Source of the DNA: Streptomyces sp. NBC_01478
GTDB lineage: Bacteria > Actinomycetota > Actinomycetes > Streptomycetales > Streptomycetaceae
Direction of reading: 5' to 3'
Assembly: GCF_036227225.1 (NCBI RefSeq)
Contig: NZ_CP109444.1
Location: 4,879,501-4,943,500, forward strand
Length of the DNA stretch: 64,000 bases
Positions within the stretch are counted from its first letter, which is position 1; each line of letters begins with the position of its first letter. The notes beneath the pieces are model-generated. The model had not been told where the DNA came from and did not search any database. It saw nothing but the letters and a program-made list of their open reading frames with translations. This document shows positions 1 to 9,105 of this stretch, piece by piece. The position numbers were made by a program, and so were the translations under genes.

Positions 1-3000
1 CGATACGGCACTGGGAGGTGATCTCCTCCTGGTAGGTGAGCGCCTGGTGGTAGTCGCCGAGTTCCCTCATGTCCACGATCAGCCCGAGCCAGGTGACCAG
101 GCTCGCCGCGTGGTCGAGGCCGAACATGTGGACCTTGCGGTTCCAGGTGTCCTCGTCGAGCTGCCGGGCCCGGCCGAACAGACCGGCCAGCCTGAGGCTC
201 ACGCCCACGTTGTGCGCCGCCCGCAGCGTGTCCGGATCGTCCTCGCCGTTGAGCCGCAGCAGCCGCTCGTGGACGGACTCCGAGAGTTCCAGGGCGGCGC
301 CGAACTCGCCCTCCACCCGCCGGTCGATGGCCACGTTGCCCAGGGCGTCGAGCGTCTCCGGATGGTCCTCGCCGAGCGTGGCCCGGTACGACTCCAGCAC
401 CGAGGCGTTGAGACGTGCGGCGTCCTGGTAGCGGCCCCGGCTGAAGTGCAGCACGCCCAGCCACTTCGCCAGGCCGAGTGTCTGCTCGTCGGAGCCGAAC
501 GCGTTCTCCCAGATCTCGAACGCCTCGTCGGCCAGCTCGCTGCCGGTGTCGTAATCCCCCCACCGGCAGAGGTACTTGACCTCGTTGATGATCAGCGCCC
601 GTACCCACCGGTCCTCGGAGTGCACCGCGTCGGAGGCCATCACGTGCGGGGTCAACTCACCGTACCGGTCCCAGTGGTTGGCGTTCTCCGGGTCGAACGG
701 GTCGTTGGCGACGAGGAGTTGATGCGCGCCGCTGCGCATCCGGTCCTGTTCCTCCTCGGTCATCCGGGCCTGCAACGCCATCTGGACCAGTCGGTGCAAC
801 TGGATGGCGTTGGCCCGGTGGTCCATCCGCGCCAGGGAGAAGCGGCCGATCTCCCGGATGGTCTGCGCCTGCCGGATCGGGTCGCGCAGCGCCACGTCCA
901 GTTCGGGCGCGATGGAGCGGTCCCGCAGACTGTTGAAGAGGTTGCGCGGGATGGGCTCGGGAGCGCAGAACGAACACACCTGGAGCAGTTGGAGCGCCGC
1001 CGGGTTCTTCGCCTCCAGTTGGTCCAGGGAGACGTTCCAGGCGGCGATCACCGGCGACTCGTAGTCCGGTGACTCCGTCTCGTCGAGCAGCTCCAGCCGC
1101 TTCTCCTCGAACAGCCGGAGGTACTCACCGGCCGACATGCCGGTCTCGGCCAGCCAGGCGGCCGCCTGCTCGACCGCCAGCGGCAGGTCGCCCAGGGCCT
1201 CCGCGAGCTGGTCGGCCTCGTCGTCGGCGAGCTCCCGGGTGCGGCGGCGCAGCAACTGGGTGCTCTCCGCACGGGCGAACACATCGACCTCCAGCGGCCG
1301 GGCCACGTTCGACCACTGCGGATTGCGCGAGGTGACCAGGATGTTGCCGGTGCCGCCGGCCGGGAAGTAGCCGCGGACGTTCTCCGGGCTCTCGGCGTTG
1401 TCGAAGACCAGCAGCCAGTCCTCGTACGGCTCGCCCCTGCGCAGTGCCTCCAGCACCGCGGGCACCGCCGTGCCCGCCTCGCCACTGGTCTTCAGGCCCA
1501 GGCGCAGGGCGAGTTCGGCCAGCGAGCGGACGATCTGGCTGGTGCGCTCGGCGGGGATCCACCAGACGACGTCGTAGTCACTGAGCCTGCGGTACAGGTA
1601 CTCGATGACGAGGGCCGACTTCCCGACACCGCCCATACCGTGCAGGGCGTTGGGCAGCACGGCCGTGGCACGCTCGCGCTGGAGTCTGCGGTGCAGGTTG
1701 TCCAACAGGGCCTCACGGCCGATGAAGTTCGCGTTCTGCGGCGGTACGTTGCCCCATACCGCCGGGGTGCTCCCGGACCGCGTACCGCTCTGCGGCCGGC
1801 TGGCCTCGACCATCTCCAGGCCCCTTTCCTGAGTGACCGCGTGTGTCGGTGACGGTGGTTCCTTGTACGACGACAGGTGTTCGGCGGACTGCCGGGCCCG
1901 CGCCCGACCCAGGCGGCGGACGACCATGTGGTCGGCCAGCGCCTGGCCCATCCGGCGCGCGGGTTCCAGACCCGGGCCGGACAGCGCGCCCAGGACGGCC
2001 TTCTGCGCGGTGAGCCAGGGAACGGTCTCCTCGCTGACCGGAACGGTCAGGGGCGCCCGCGGCTCCGCCATCAGCCGCGGCAGCTCCCAGCACCGCCGGG
2101 AGGACGGGCCGAGGCCCTCGGTGATCGTGTCCACCAGCCGGCGCAGGTCGTCCTTGCGGAGGAACGCCAGCAGTTCCTCCCGCAGCCCGGGCACGAAGTC
2201 GAACCGCACCGGCTGGGCGTCCGTCCGGGCCGCCGCGACCGGCCGCAGCAGGCCGTACGCGAACAACTGGGCGAGCCCGGCGCGTCCCGCCCCGGGCACC
2301 CACAGCCGCCGCACCCGGTGGATCAGCGGCCAGGACAGCGGGACCGCGGCGAGCAGCACCGCCAGTCGGAAGACCTCGGGCGGCGCCCACCGCCGGAATG
2401 CCTCGGCGACGTCGGACGGCTTGGCCGGTGCGGGGCCGACGCGGGGCCCCGGGGTGACCGGCCCGCGGCCCGCGAAGGTGACCGGAAAGGGCACCGGGCC
2501 CGGCTCGGCACCGGTGATCAGCCGGACCCAGCCGGTCAGTTCACCGGCGTCGAGTTCCAGCACCGGTACCGGGATCAGCGCGCCGGTGCCGGGCGGCCCG
2601 GCCGCGTCGGGGGCGATGCCGCGGACCCGGCAGCGGAGCCGGTGCGCCGGTGCGCCGCGTCCGGTGGACCACACGAACGCGGGCCAGGTGGTGAGCGCGG
2701 AACGGTCCCACAGGCTCCGGGGCATCAACTGGACCACGGCCACCGGCCCGTGCGCCGCCCAGCGGGCCAGCGCCGCCGCCGTACCGCCCGACCGCCAGCC
2801 GTACCCCCAGCCGTCGGTCAGCAGCAGGAGCACCCGGCCCGGGCCGGCCGGCAGCGCGCGGCCCTCGCCGGGCCCGTGCTCGCGCAGCGCCACCCGGCCG
2901 AACGCCCCGCAGCGGCGTACGAGTTCGGTGAACTCACGGGCCGTCTCCCGCCAGACGGGCGCGGCGGGAGAGTCGTCGAGGACCACCACCGCGTCCGGCC

Positions 3001-3094
3001 GGCCCGGCAGCGTGCCGAGGCGCCGCAGGGCCCGCAGCAGATGGGCGGAGTCCGGGAACCCGCCCGGCGGATCCCCCCGACAGGAAGCACTCAT
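1..3094 (-). CDS. vWA / NB-ARC / tetratricopeptide STAND protein (3' end outside window)
   Basis: About 1,030 N-terminal residues are visible; the frame stays open to the window edge. ATG at 3094 overlaps the stop of the MoxR-like gene (ATGA), so translation is probably coupled. Residues about 35-140 look like a von Willebrand A fold: a MIDAS-like LDDSPA at 39-44 (last Ser of DxSxS replaced by Ala) and a later LLTDG strand. An NB-ARC ATPase follows, with P-loop GMGGVGKS at about 486-493 and an LVTSRN sensor-like segment. From about residue 780 the protein becomes helical repeats of TPR type (for example ALGNVAIDRRVEGEFGAAL). Such proteins act as regulated NTP switches in bacterial conflict and signalling systems. 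The arrangement also resembles the 'FxSxx-COOH system TPR protein' annotation, but no FxSxx peptide or radical SAM gene is in view. Family architecture is seen; the trigger and effector are not. Confidence 0.82.
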   Translation of the reverse strand, partial: MSASCRGDPPGGFPDSAHLLRALRRLGTLPGRPDAVVVLDDSPAAPVWRETAREFTELVRRCGAFGRVALREHGPGEGRALPAGPGRVLLLLTDGWGYGWRSGGTAAALARWAAHGPVAVVQLMPRSLWDRSALTTWPAFVWSTGRGAPAHRLRCRVRGIAPDAAGPPGTGALIPVPVLELDAGELTGWVRLITGAEPGPVPFPVTFAGRGPVTPGPRVGPAPAKPSDVAEAFRRWAPPEVFRLAVLLAAVPLSWPLIHRVRRLWVPGAGRAGLAQLFAYGLLRPVAAARTDAQPVRFDFVPGLREELLAFLRKDDLRRLVDTITEGLGPSSRRCWELPRLMAEPRAPLTVPVSEETVPWLTAQKAVLGALSGPGLEPARRMGQALADHMVVRRLGRARARQSAEHLSSYKEPPSPTHAVTQERGLEMVEASRPQSGTRSGSTPAVWGNVPPQNANFIGREALLDNLHRRLQRERATAVLPNALHGMGGVGKSALVIEYLYRRLSDYDVVWWIPAERTSQIVRSLAELALRLGLKTSGEAGTAVPAVLEALRRGEPYEDWLLVFDNAESPENVRGYFPAGGTGNILVTSRNPQWSNVARPLEVDVFARAESTQLLRRRTRELADDEADQLAEALGDLPLAVEQAAAWLAETGMSAGEYLRLFEEKRLELLDETESPDYESPVIAAWNVSLDQLEAKNPAALQLLQVCSFCAPEPIPRNLFNSLRDRSIAPELDVALRDPIRQAQTIREIGRFSLARMDHRANAIQLHRLVQMALQARMTEEEQDRMRSGAHQLLVANDPFDPENANHWDRYGELTPHVMASDAVHSEDRWVRALIINEVKYLCRWGDYDTGSELADEAFEIWENAFGSDEQTLGLAKWLGVLHFSRGRYQDAARLNASVLESYRATLGEDHPETLDALGNVAIDRRVEGEFGAALELSESVHERLLRLNGEDDPDTLRAAHNVGVSLRLAGLFGRARQLDEDTWNRKVHMFGLDHAASLVTWLGLIVDMRELGDYHQALTYQEEITSQCRI

Positions 3095-4107
3095 TCGCTT
3101 CTCCCCCCGCGTCCCCTGCGCCACAGCGCGTCCAGGGCGGCCTGCCCCGGATATTCCCCCTCCGGGCGTTGACCACCCGCCCGGTCCCGGATCACTCCCA
3201 GCCACATCGCGTCCCGCAGCGCGCCGGCCGTGGGCACCTGGCCGGGTTCCATGCCCTCCAGCACCGCGAGGGCCGCCCGCTCGCCGCGCTCGACCGCGTC
3301 GGACGGCAGCCAGGACGCGGCCAGCCGCTCGGGCGAGGGCGGGCCGGACAGCCGTAGCGTCAGGCATTCGCCCACGAACGCGGGCGACAGACTGCTCTCG
3401 TCCTCGGCCGTGATGACCACCACGGGGAACTGCAGGCAGCGCACGCGTCCCCGGACGACCTCGGCTCCCGGGCCGTGCTCGTCCGCCGTGCCGACCGTGG
3501 CCGACGCGGTGCCGCGCAGTTCGGGCACGGCGAAGCCGCCCTGGTCCAGGACACCGTGCAGTTCGTCGACGAGCGCCACGTCGCTGCGGTCCAGGCCCTC
3601 GACCAGCAGCACCCGCGGCCGTTCGTACGCGAGCAGGGCGGTGCCGAGCGGTCCGAGCCGGATGAACTCCCCCGCGCCGACCTCCGTGCGTCCGGCGGCG
3701 CCGGCGCAGATACGGCCGACCGCGTCCTGCTCGTACAGCCCCTCGCGCACGGTCGTACGGCTGGTGATCCACCAGCTCAGCACCGGTCCGAGGCCGAGCT
3801 CGCGGCTGATGCGGCGGGCCAGGCCGCTCTTGCCCGTGCCCGGCGGACCGGTGACCAGCAGGGGGCGGCGCAGGCAGACGGCGGCGTTCACCACGGCGAG
3901 CCCCGCCGCGTCCAGGTCGGGACCGGCGACCGGCCCGTCGCCCGCGCCCAGGTGGCGGATGCCCGGGGGATCCTCGTCGGGCGGCGCGGGCTGCACGGGC
4001 TCGCCGTCGAAGCTCCGCCAGGGGGGAGGCGGCGGCCACGGCGCGCGTTCCTCGGGGGCGGCCGGCCGCGCGTCCCCCCGGTACATCCACCAGGACTCGG
4101 CTTCCAA
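3091..4107 (-). CDS. MoxR-like AAA ATPase of a vWA-MoxR-VMAP system
   Basis: A 338-residue protein. TTG at 4107 is chosen because AAGGGAG sits just upstream; the ATG at 4086 has no ribosome site. After a Pro-rich 50-residue head comes an AAA module with Walker A GPPGTGKS at 87-94 and a MoxR-type TRTTVREGLYEQDAVGR segment. The Walker B strand reads VLLVEGLDRSD (about 166-176), where MoxR proteins normally have an Asp-Glu pair; here it is Glu-Gly. MoxR ATPases act as chaperone-like partners of vWA proteins. The gene starts 13 nt after the VMAP-like gene ends and overlaps the vWA-NB-ARC gene by 4 nt, so all three form one operon. Family call is firm; catalytic competence is doubtful because of the Walker B change. 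Confidence 0.85.
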   Translation of the reverse strand: MEAESWWMYRGDARPAAPEERAPWPPPPPWRSFDGEPVQPAPPDEDPPGIRHLGAGDGPVAGPDLDAAGLAVVNAAVCLRRPLLVTGPPGTGKSGLARRISRELGLGPVLSWWITSRTTVREGLYEQDAVGRICAGAAGRTEVGAGEFIRLGPLGTALLAYERPRVLLVEGLDRSDVALVDELHGVLDQGGFAVPELRGTASATVGTADEHGPGAEVVRGRVRCLQFPVVVITAEDESSLSPAFVGECLTLRLSGPPSPERLAASWLPSDAVERGERAALAVLEGMEPGQVPTAGALRDAMWLGVIRDRAGGQRPEGEYPGQAALDALWRRGRGGRSE

Positions 4108-4120
4108 GGCGGGCTCCCTT

Positions 4121-5644
4121 CTACACGGCCCCCGGGCCCACGGGGTCGTCGGAGGCGAACGGCTGCGGCACGGGCGTGTACGGGTTGCGGTCGGGGTCGT
4201 CCCAGAGCACGGCCAGGTGCTGGGTCATCGGATTCTGGGCCCGGTGCTGGGCGAGTCCCCGGCGGCGGGCGACCGCGACCTTGGTGGGCAGGTCGGAGAG
4301 CCGGCCCTTGATCAGGTTTCTGACGAGCCTCTTGACCTCGGCGTTCGTCTCCATGGTGTGGTGCCAGAGCAGCACCGGCATACCGGTCCACAGGGCGGCC
4401 TCGGCCTCGCGCGGCCCCCGCGGCCACCCGGGCTCGGGCGGCTCGCTGAGCACGGCGACCACGAACTGTTCCTCGTTGAGCTGGGCCACGAGCTGCGAGA
4501 GATTGCCCGGGTCCGGAGCGAAGCCCGCGGGACTGATGAACTTGGACGTGGAGCCGGGCTTGTCTAGCCGCTGCCAGCGCTGCAGCCAGACCCGGTGCCA
4601 GTCCTGGTTGCGCAGCCGGTCCAGGCTGCGGATGACGACCTCGTAGCGGGCGGCGAGCGCGGCCTGCGCGCCGGGCCGGCCGGCGGACCACCGGTGCACG
4701 GGGAGGTTGAGCAGCTCCAGCGGCAGGACGAACTCCAGCCGCAGTTCGGCTCTGCGGCGGCGGACGCCCTCGACCCGCTCGGCCTGCGACACGATCTCGT
4801 TCACCGCGTCCTCCAGGCCCGCGCGCCCGACCGGGTGTGGCGCCTCGGGCCCCGGGACGGTCTCGATGCGGTCCGGGTCGACCTGTGACTGCAGCCAGGA
4901 CTTGACGGCGTACTGCCCGGTGACCCGGGAGTGCGGGTCGATGCTGATGACCAGATAGTCCGTCGCCCGGGGTAGGGCGACGGCCGGGGCGGTGGACGTC
5001 CGCCGGGCCAGGTCCACGCGGTGGGCCAGTTCCGGGCTCTCGTCCTTGGCGGTGTTCCGCGTCAGGACGAACACCTCGTGTCCGTCCGTGCCGCCGAGCA
5101 GCTTCGACACCCGGACCATCAGCAGCATCCAGGGCGGCAGTCCGCCCGGCGGTGCCGTATGGCCGTACAGATGGAGGAAGACGTCCCACACCGTGCCGCA
5201 GTGGGACGGCAGTTCGGTCAGCCGGCCGTGGGTGGCGAAGGTGAGCAGGTCCGCCGCCGTGCCCGCCGCCGGGCCGGTCAACCGCCCGCGCAGCCAGTCC
5301 CACCTGGGCGCGAACCGGGGCAGGGTGACGGCCGCGTTCCACTCCTCGGCCAGGCGATGCACGGTCAGTGTCTGGTGGCTGCCCGGATCCACCTGGTCCA
5401 GGGCTCTGGCGAGGCCGGGCAGCAGACACGGTTCGCCGTCCTGCGTACAGGAGCGGACGAGCGCCCCGTACCACATGCGGGTCGTCAGGTTCTCCGGCGG
5501 CTCCGGTGAACGGCCGACCTCGTCCCGCAGCGCCAGCAGCAGTTCGTTCCTGGCGGCCGGACCCGTGAGCGCTGTGATGCGCAGCAGGGCGCCGACGACG
5601 TCGATCCGGATCCTCTTCTGCATCTCGTCCGGAGCCTCGACCAC
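4121..5644 (-). CDS. VMAP-like protein (vWA-MoxR-associated, C-terminal VMAP-C type)
   Basis: First gene of the operon, 507 residues. GTG at 5644 is preferred because GGAGGG lies 8 nt upstream. The N-terminal 100 residues (starting near QKRIRIDVVGALLRI) form a small all-helical region of the kind that links such proteins to partner effectors. The rest is an alpha/beta region with DYLVISIDPHSR, a long helical stretch of LRLEFVLPLELLN type, and a C-terminal block containing GMPVLLWHH. This matches my knowledge of VMAP-C proteins found next to MoxR and vWA genes. No catalytic motif of a nuclease or protease is evident, so it is more likely a scaffold or sensor. The neighbour order VMAP, MoxR, vWA is the main support. 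Confidence 0.65.
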   Translation of the reverse strand: MVEAPDEMQKRIRIDVVGALLRITALTGPAARNELLLALRDEVGRSPEPPENLTTRMWYGALVRSCTQDGEPCLLPGLARALDQVDPGSHQTLTVHRLAEEWNAAVTLPRFAPRWDWLRGRLTGPAAGTAADLLTFATHGRLTELPSHCGTVWDVFLHLYGHTAPPGGLPPWMLLMVRVSKLLGGTDGHEVFVLTRNTAKDESPELAHRVDLARRTSTAPAVALPRATDYLVISIDPHSRVTGQYAVKSWLQSQVDPDRIETVPGPEAPHPVGRAGLEDAVNEIVSQAERVEGVRRRRAELRLEFVLPLELLNLPVHRWSAGRPGAQAALAARYEVVIRSLDRLRNQDWHRVWLQRWQRLDKPGSTSKFISPAGFAPDPGNLSQLVAQLNEEQFVVAVLSEPPEPGWPRGPREAEAALWTGMPVLLWHHTMETNAEVKRLVRNLIKGRLSDLPTKVAVARRRGLAQHRAQNPMTQHLAVLWDDPDRNPYTPVPQPFASDDPVGPGAV

Positions 5645-5769
5645 GTGCCGCCCCCTCCCCCGACCCCCCGTTGGGCCGCGCCGCACGCAACGAAGGGTAG
5701 CGGCTCCACCACGTCCGGGTGTACGGGTCGGTGACGGTTGGTCAGAAGCCCCGCGAAGCCCCGGACACG

Positions 5770-5813
5770 CCGAAGGGGCCGCCCGCACCACGGATGGCGG
5801 ACGGCCCCTTCGG
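5770..5813 (-). terminator. Intrinsic hairpin downstream of ndh
   Basis: Perfect 12-bp inverted repeat CCGAAGGGGCCG / CGGCCCCTTCGG with a 20-nt loop, between the ndh stop (5869) and the VMAP operon start (5644). There is no strong T-run. It most likely ends ndh mRNA and insulates the downstream operon. Confidence 0.8.
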
Positions 5814-5868
5814 GCTTGCAGGTACTACGGGTACTACAGGGGTGCTACGGGCCGGGCGTGACCGGAGG

Positions 5869-7254
5869 TCAGGAAGCCTTGGCCTTCTCTTCCGTCTTGG
5901 CTGCCGCGGCGGGCGCCGGTGCCGGCTTGGCGGCCTCGTAGAACTCCTCGCGGGGGTTCTCCATGGCGCCGAGCGAGACGACCTCGCGCTTGAGGAACAT
6001 CGCGAGCGTCCAGTCGGCGAAGATGCGGATCTTGCGGTTCCAGGTCGGCATGGCCAGACCGTGGTAGCCACGGTGCATGTACCAGGCGAGCCTGCCCTTG
6101 ACCTTGATCTTCACCTTGCCCATGACGATCATCGCGACGCCCTTGTGGAGGCCGAGACCCGCCACCGCACCCTTGTTGGCGTGCGAGTACTCCTTCTGCG
6201 GGAAGCCCCGCATGCCGGAGATCACGTTGTCGCCGAGGACCTTCGCCTGGCGCAGCGCGTGCTGGGCGTTCGGCGGGCACCAGGCGTTCTCGACGCCGGC
6301 CTTGCGGCTGGCGATGTCGGGCACCTGGGCGTTGTCGCCGGCGGCCCAGACGTAGTCGGTGCCGGTGACCTGGAGGGTCGGCTGGGCGTCGACGTGACCA
6401 CGCGGGCCGAGCGGGAGGCCGAAGCGGGAGAGAACGGGGTTCGGCTTGACGCCGGCCGTCCACACGATCGTGTTGGAGTCGACCTCGAGGCCGTTCTTCA
6501 GCACGACGTGGCCGTCGACGCAGGAGTCCATGGAGGTCGAGAGGTAGATCTCGATCCCGCGGCTCTCCAGGTGCTCCTTGCCGTAGAGGCCGAGCTTGGG
6601 GCCGACCTCCGGGAGGATCTTGTCGGCGGCGTCGACGAGGACGAAGCGCATGTCCTCGCGGGAGACGTTGGTGTAGTACTTGGCCGCGTCCCGGGCCATG
6701 TCCTCGACCTCACCGATGGTCTCCGCACCGGCGAAACCGCCGCCGATGAAGACGAAGGTGAGCGCCTTGCGGCGGATCTCCTCGTCGGTGGTGGAGTCGG
6801 CCTTGTCGAGCTGCTCAAGGACGTGGTTGCGCAGGCCGATGGACTCCTCGATGCCCTTCATACCGATGCCCTGTTCGGCGAGGCCGGGGATCGGGAAGGT
6901 GCGGGAGACCGCGCCCATCGCGATGACGAGGTAGTCGAAAGGCAGCTCGTACGCCTCACCCACGAGGGGGGCGATCGTGGCGACCTTGCGGTCCTGGTCG
7001 ATGGTGGTGACCCGGCCGGTGAGGACCTCCGCCTTCGGCAGCACGCGTCGCAGCGGGACGACGACGTGCCGAGGGGAGATGCTGCCGGCGGCGGCTTCGG
7101 GGAGGAAGGGCTGGTAGGTCATGTACGACCGGGGGTCGACGACCGTGACGGTCGCCTCGCCGTAGCGCATCTTCTTGAGAATGCGCCGAGCTGCGTACAG
7201 GCCTACGTACCCACCGCCTACTACGAGGATCCTGGGACGCTCCGTGGTGCTCAT
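5869..7254 (-). CDS. ndh: Type II NADH:quinone oxidoreductase
   Basis: A 461-residue single-subunit, non-proton-pumping NADH dehydrogenase that passes electrons from NADH to menaquinone at the inner face of the membrane. It has an FAD-binding Rossmann motif VVGGGYVGLYAARR at the N terminus, a second NADH-binding VFIGGGFAGAE near residue 170, and the C-terminal TDYVWAAGDNAQVP flavin-contact segment. An Ala/Lys-rich tail ends the protein. ATG at 7254 gives the usual start (STTERPRILVVGGG). An inverted repeat matching the actinobacterial Rex operator lies about 320 bp upstream, which fits known redox control of ndh in Streptomyces. Function call is strong; the exact transcription start is not visible. 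Confidence 0.95.
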   Translation of the reverse strand: MSTTERPRILVVGGGYVGLYAARRILKKMRYGEATVTVVDPRSYMTYQPFLPEAAAGSISPRHVVVPLRRVLPKAEVLTGRVTTIDQDRKVATIAPLVGEAYELPFDYLVIAMGAVSRTFPIPGLAEQGIGMKGIEESIGLRNHVLEQLDKADSTTDEEIRRKALTFVFIGGGFAGAETIGEVEDMARDAAKYYTNVSREDMRFVLVDAADKILPEVGPKLGLYGKEHLESRGIEIYLSTSMDSCVDGHVVLKNGLEVDSNTIVWTAGVKPNPVLSRFGLPLGPRGHVDAQPTLQVTGTDYVWAAGDNAQVPDIASRKAGVENAWCPPNAQHALRQAKVLGDNVISGMRGFPQKEYSHANKGAVAGLGLHKGVAMIVMGKVKIKVKGRLAWYMHRGYHGLAMPTWNRKIRIFADWTLAMFLKREVVSLGAMENPREEFYEAAKPAPAPAAAAKTEEKAKAS

Positions 7255-7961
7255 GCCATCGAGTATCCACCTGCCCCTGGGGGGTCGCTCGTGCGCCCCT
7301 TCACAAGCTTCCACAGGGGCTGTGTTATCCTCCGCGACTCGCATGATCCAGGGCCCTTCACGGGAGGGGAACCACGGTGCGGTTCGCCCCGTTGTCAAGG
7401 CCGCGTGAGCTGCTCCTCTACCCCTCCGGACCCCCTGGACCACACCTCCGCGACACCCTCCCGAAACGCCCTCGAATCACTCCCGCACCGCCCCTCCGAG
7501 CACGCTCCCAGACCCGCCGGGACCCCGGAAGGGCCAACCGGGGCAGTCTCGTCGCCCAACAGGACAGAATTCCTTGTGAAGAACTTCACGAACTTTCTTA
7601 CGGACGTGTTCTGAAGGGGGTCGGCGAGCGCCTCTGCTTCCGCTCATACGTTATATGGGCTGCTCAGGAGTTTAGTACCGGCCGGTAACAATCCGGGGTC
7701 GCGCGGGCCCGTCACAGCCGCTCCTCCACCTACCGGGAGCCACGGACGTGATCGACGTGGGGGCGGGCACCCGGCGGGTCTTCCGCGAGCGGTTCCGGCT
7801 CGTGCGCGACCACCTCCCCCGGGCCGCGGCCCACGCGTAGGCCAGGTGCGCGCTTGCGCCAACGGCCGTGAATCCAGGGCGAGTCGGGAATGAAGGCTCG
7901 ACGGCCGCACGTTGACGCCCCCCGACCGGCTCTCCTCCGCCCCCGGGAAGTAGGCAGCCCC
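7255..7961. other. Gene-free interval between ndh and the quinone reductase, with orphan palindrome
   Basis: About 700 bp with no convincing coding frame. It holds the Rex-like site at 7574-7591 and a perfect 12-bp palindrome TACCGGCCGGTA at 7676-7687, close to an A/T-rich patch (TACGTTATAT, 7648-7657). The palindrome looks like a TetR- or MarR-type operator, but no regulator gene is adjacent. Nothing else is recognisable. Confidence 0.5.
7574..7591. promoter_or_regulatory. Rex operator (ROP) candidate upstream of ndh
   Basis: TTGTGAAGAACTTCACGA matches the Rex consensus TTGTGAA-N4-TTCACAA with one mismatch in the last arm. Rex is the NADH/NAD+ sensor of actinobacteria and ndh is a known target in S. 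coelicolor. Its distance (about 320 bp) from the ndh start implies a long 5' leader or a missed upstream promoter element. Confidence 0.8.
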
Positions 7962-8963
7962 ATGACGTCCTCCCCGACCACCATGCGCGCCGTCCGGCTC
8001 TCCGCCCCCGGCCCCGTGGACAACCTGCGGGTGACCACCCTCCCGCTCCCGCCCGAGCGGGACGACCGGGTGCGGATCCGCGTCGAGGCGTTCGGGCTCA
8101 ACCGCTCGGAGCTGAAGCTCCGGCTGGGGGTGAGCGAGGGCGTCAGCTTTCCGCGGGTGCCGGGGATCGAGGCCGCCGGTACGGTCGACGCGGCCCCGGC
8201 CGGCAGCGGTCTGGTCCCCGGGCAGAAGGTCGTCGCGATGATGGGCGACATGGGGCGCACGTACGACGGCGGCTATGCCGAGTACACGTCGGTGCCGCTG
8301 TCCCAGGTGATCCCCGTCGACACCGAGCTGCCCTGGGAGGTGCTGGGCGCGCTGCCGGAGATGGTGCAGACCGCCTACGGCTCGCTCACCGTCGGCCTGG
8401 ACCTGAGGCCCGGCCAGTCCGTGCTGATCCGCGGCGGCACCTCCTCGGTGGGCCTGGCGGCCGCCGCGCTGGCCCGCTGGCGCGGAGCCACGGTGCTGTC
8501 CACCACCCGGCAGGCCGGTCGGCTCCCGTTCCTGAAGGAGCGCGGTGTCGACCACCCCGTGCTCGACACCGGCGAAGTCGCCCCCGCCGTACGCGAGTTG
8601 TACCCGGACGGCGTCGACGCCGCTCTCGACCTCGTCGGCACGCCGACCCTCCCCGACACCCTGCGCACGGTCCGCGTCCACGGCACGGCCTGCTTCGGCG
8701 GCAGCCTCTCCAACCAGTGGACGGTGCGGGACTTCTCCCCGAACGAGTACCTGCCCAGGGGGGTCCGCCTGGCGGGCTACTTCGGCGACGCCTCCGACCT
8801 GCCCGCGCCGGTGTTCCAGGACATCCTCGACGCGGTCGCCGCCGGCCGGCTGTCCTTCCCCGTGGACCGCGTGTACGACGGCCTGGAGCAGGTACCGCAG
8901 GCCCACGAGGACATGGAGCACGACCGGGCCACGGGGAAGCTGGTCGTCCGGGTCCGGCACTAG
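7962..8963 (+). CDS. Zinc-independent quinone oxidoreductase / MDR-family dehydrogenase
   Basis: A 333-residue medium-chain dehydrogenase/reductase of the quinone-reductase branch. The N-terminal GroES-like half has [13 protein letters not shown] and [13 protein letters not shown]. The central NADPH Rossmann fold carries [18 protein letters not shown] and the C terminus ends with the typical [17 protein letters not shown] tail. The structural and catalytic zinc ligands of alcohol dehydrogenases are absent, so it probably reduces quinones or enones with NADPH. ATG at 7962 has a weak GGAAG upstream; ATG at 7983 is an alternative. It is monocistronic, with no linked regulator. Confidence 0.85.
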   Translation: MTSSPTTMRAVRLSAPGPVDNLRVTTLPLPPERDDRVRIRVEAFGLNRSELKLRLGVSEGVSFPRVPGIEAAGTVDAAPAGSGLVPGQKVVAMMGDMGRTYDGGYAEYTSVPLSQVIPVDTELPWEVLGALPEMVQTAYGSLTVGLDLRPGQSVLIRGGTSSVGLAAAALARWRGATVLSTTRQAGRLPFLKERGVDHPVLDTGEVAPAVRELYPDGVDAALDLVGTPTLPDTLRTVRVHGTACFGGSLSNQWTVRDFSPNEYLPRGVRLAGYFGDASDLPAPVFQDILDAVAAGRLSFPVDRVYDGLEQVPQAHEDMEHDRATGKLVVRVRH

Positions 8964-9105
8964 AGCGGACGACGGGGACTGCGCGGACGCGACCCGTCAG
9001 AACGCCGGCCGTGCCGACAATATTCGGTTGCCGCTCCCCGGCCCGCCCCTCACCATGGGCGGGACACCGGGAACCGCCCGGTGCTCCACGAGAGGAGGCA
9101 CGACC

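Noticed and set aside
1..3094. FxSxx-COOH cyclophane RiPP system
   Set aside because: The TPR/NB-ARC protein resembles its TPR component, but no FxSxx precursor or radical SAM maturase is in the window; the VMAP and MoxR partners fit a ternary conflict system better.
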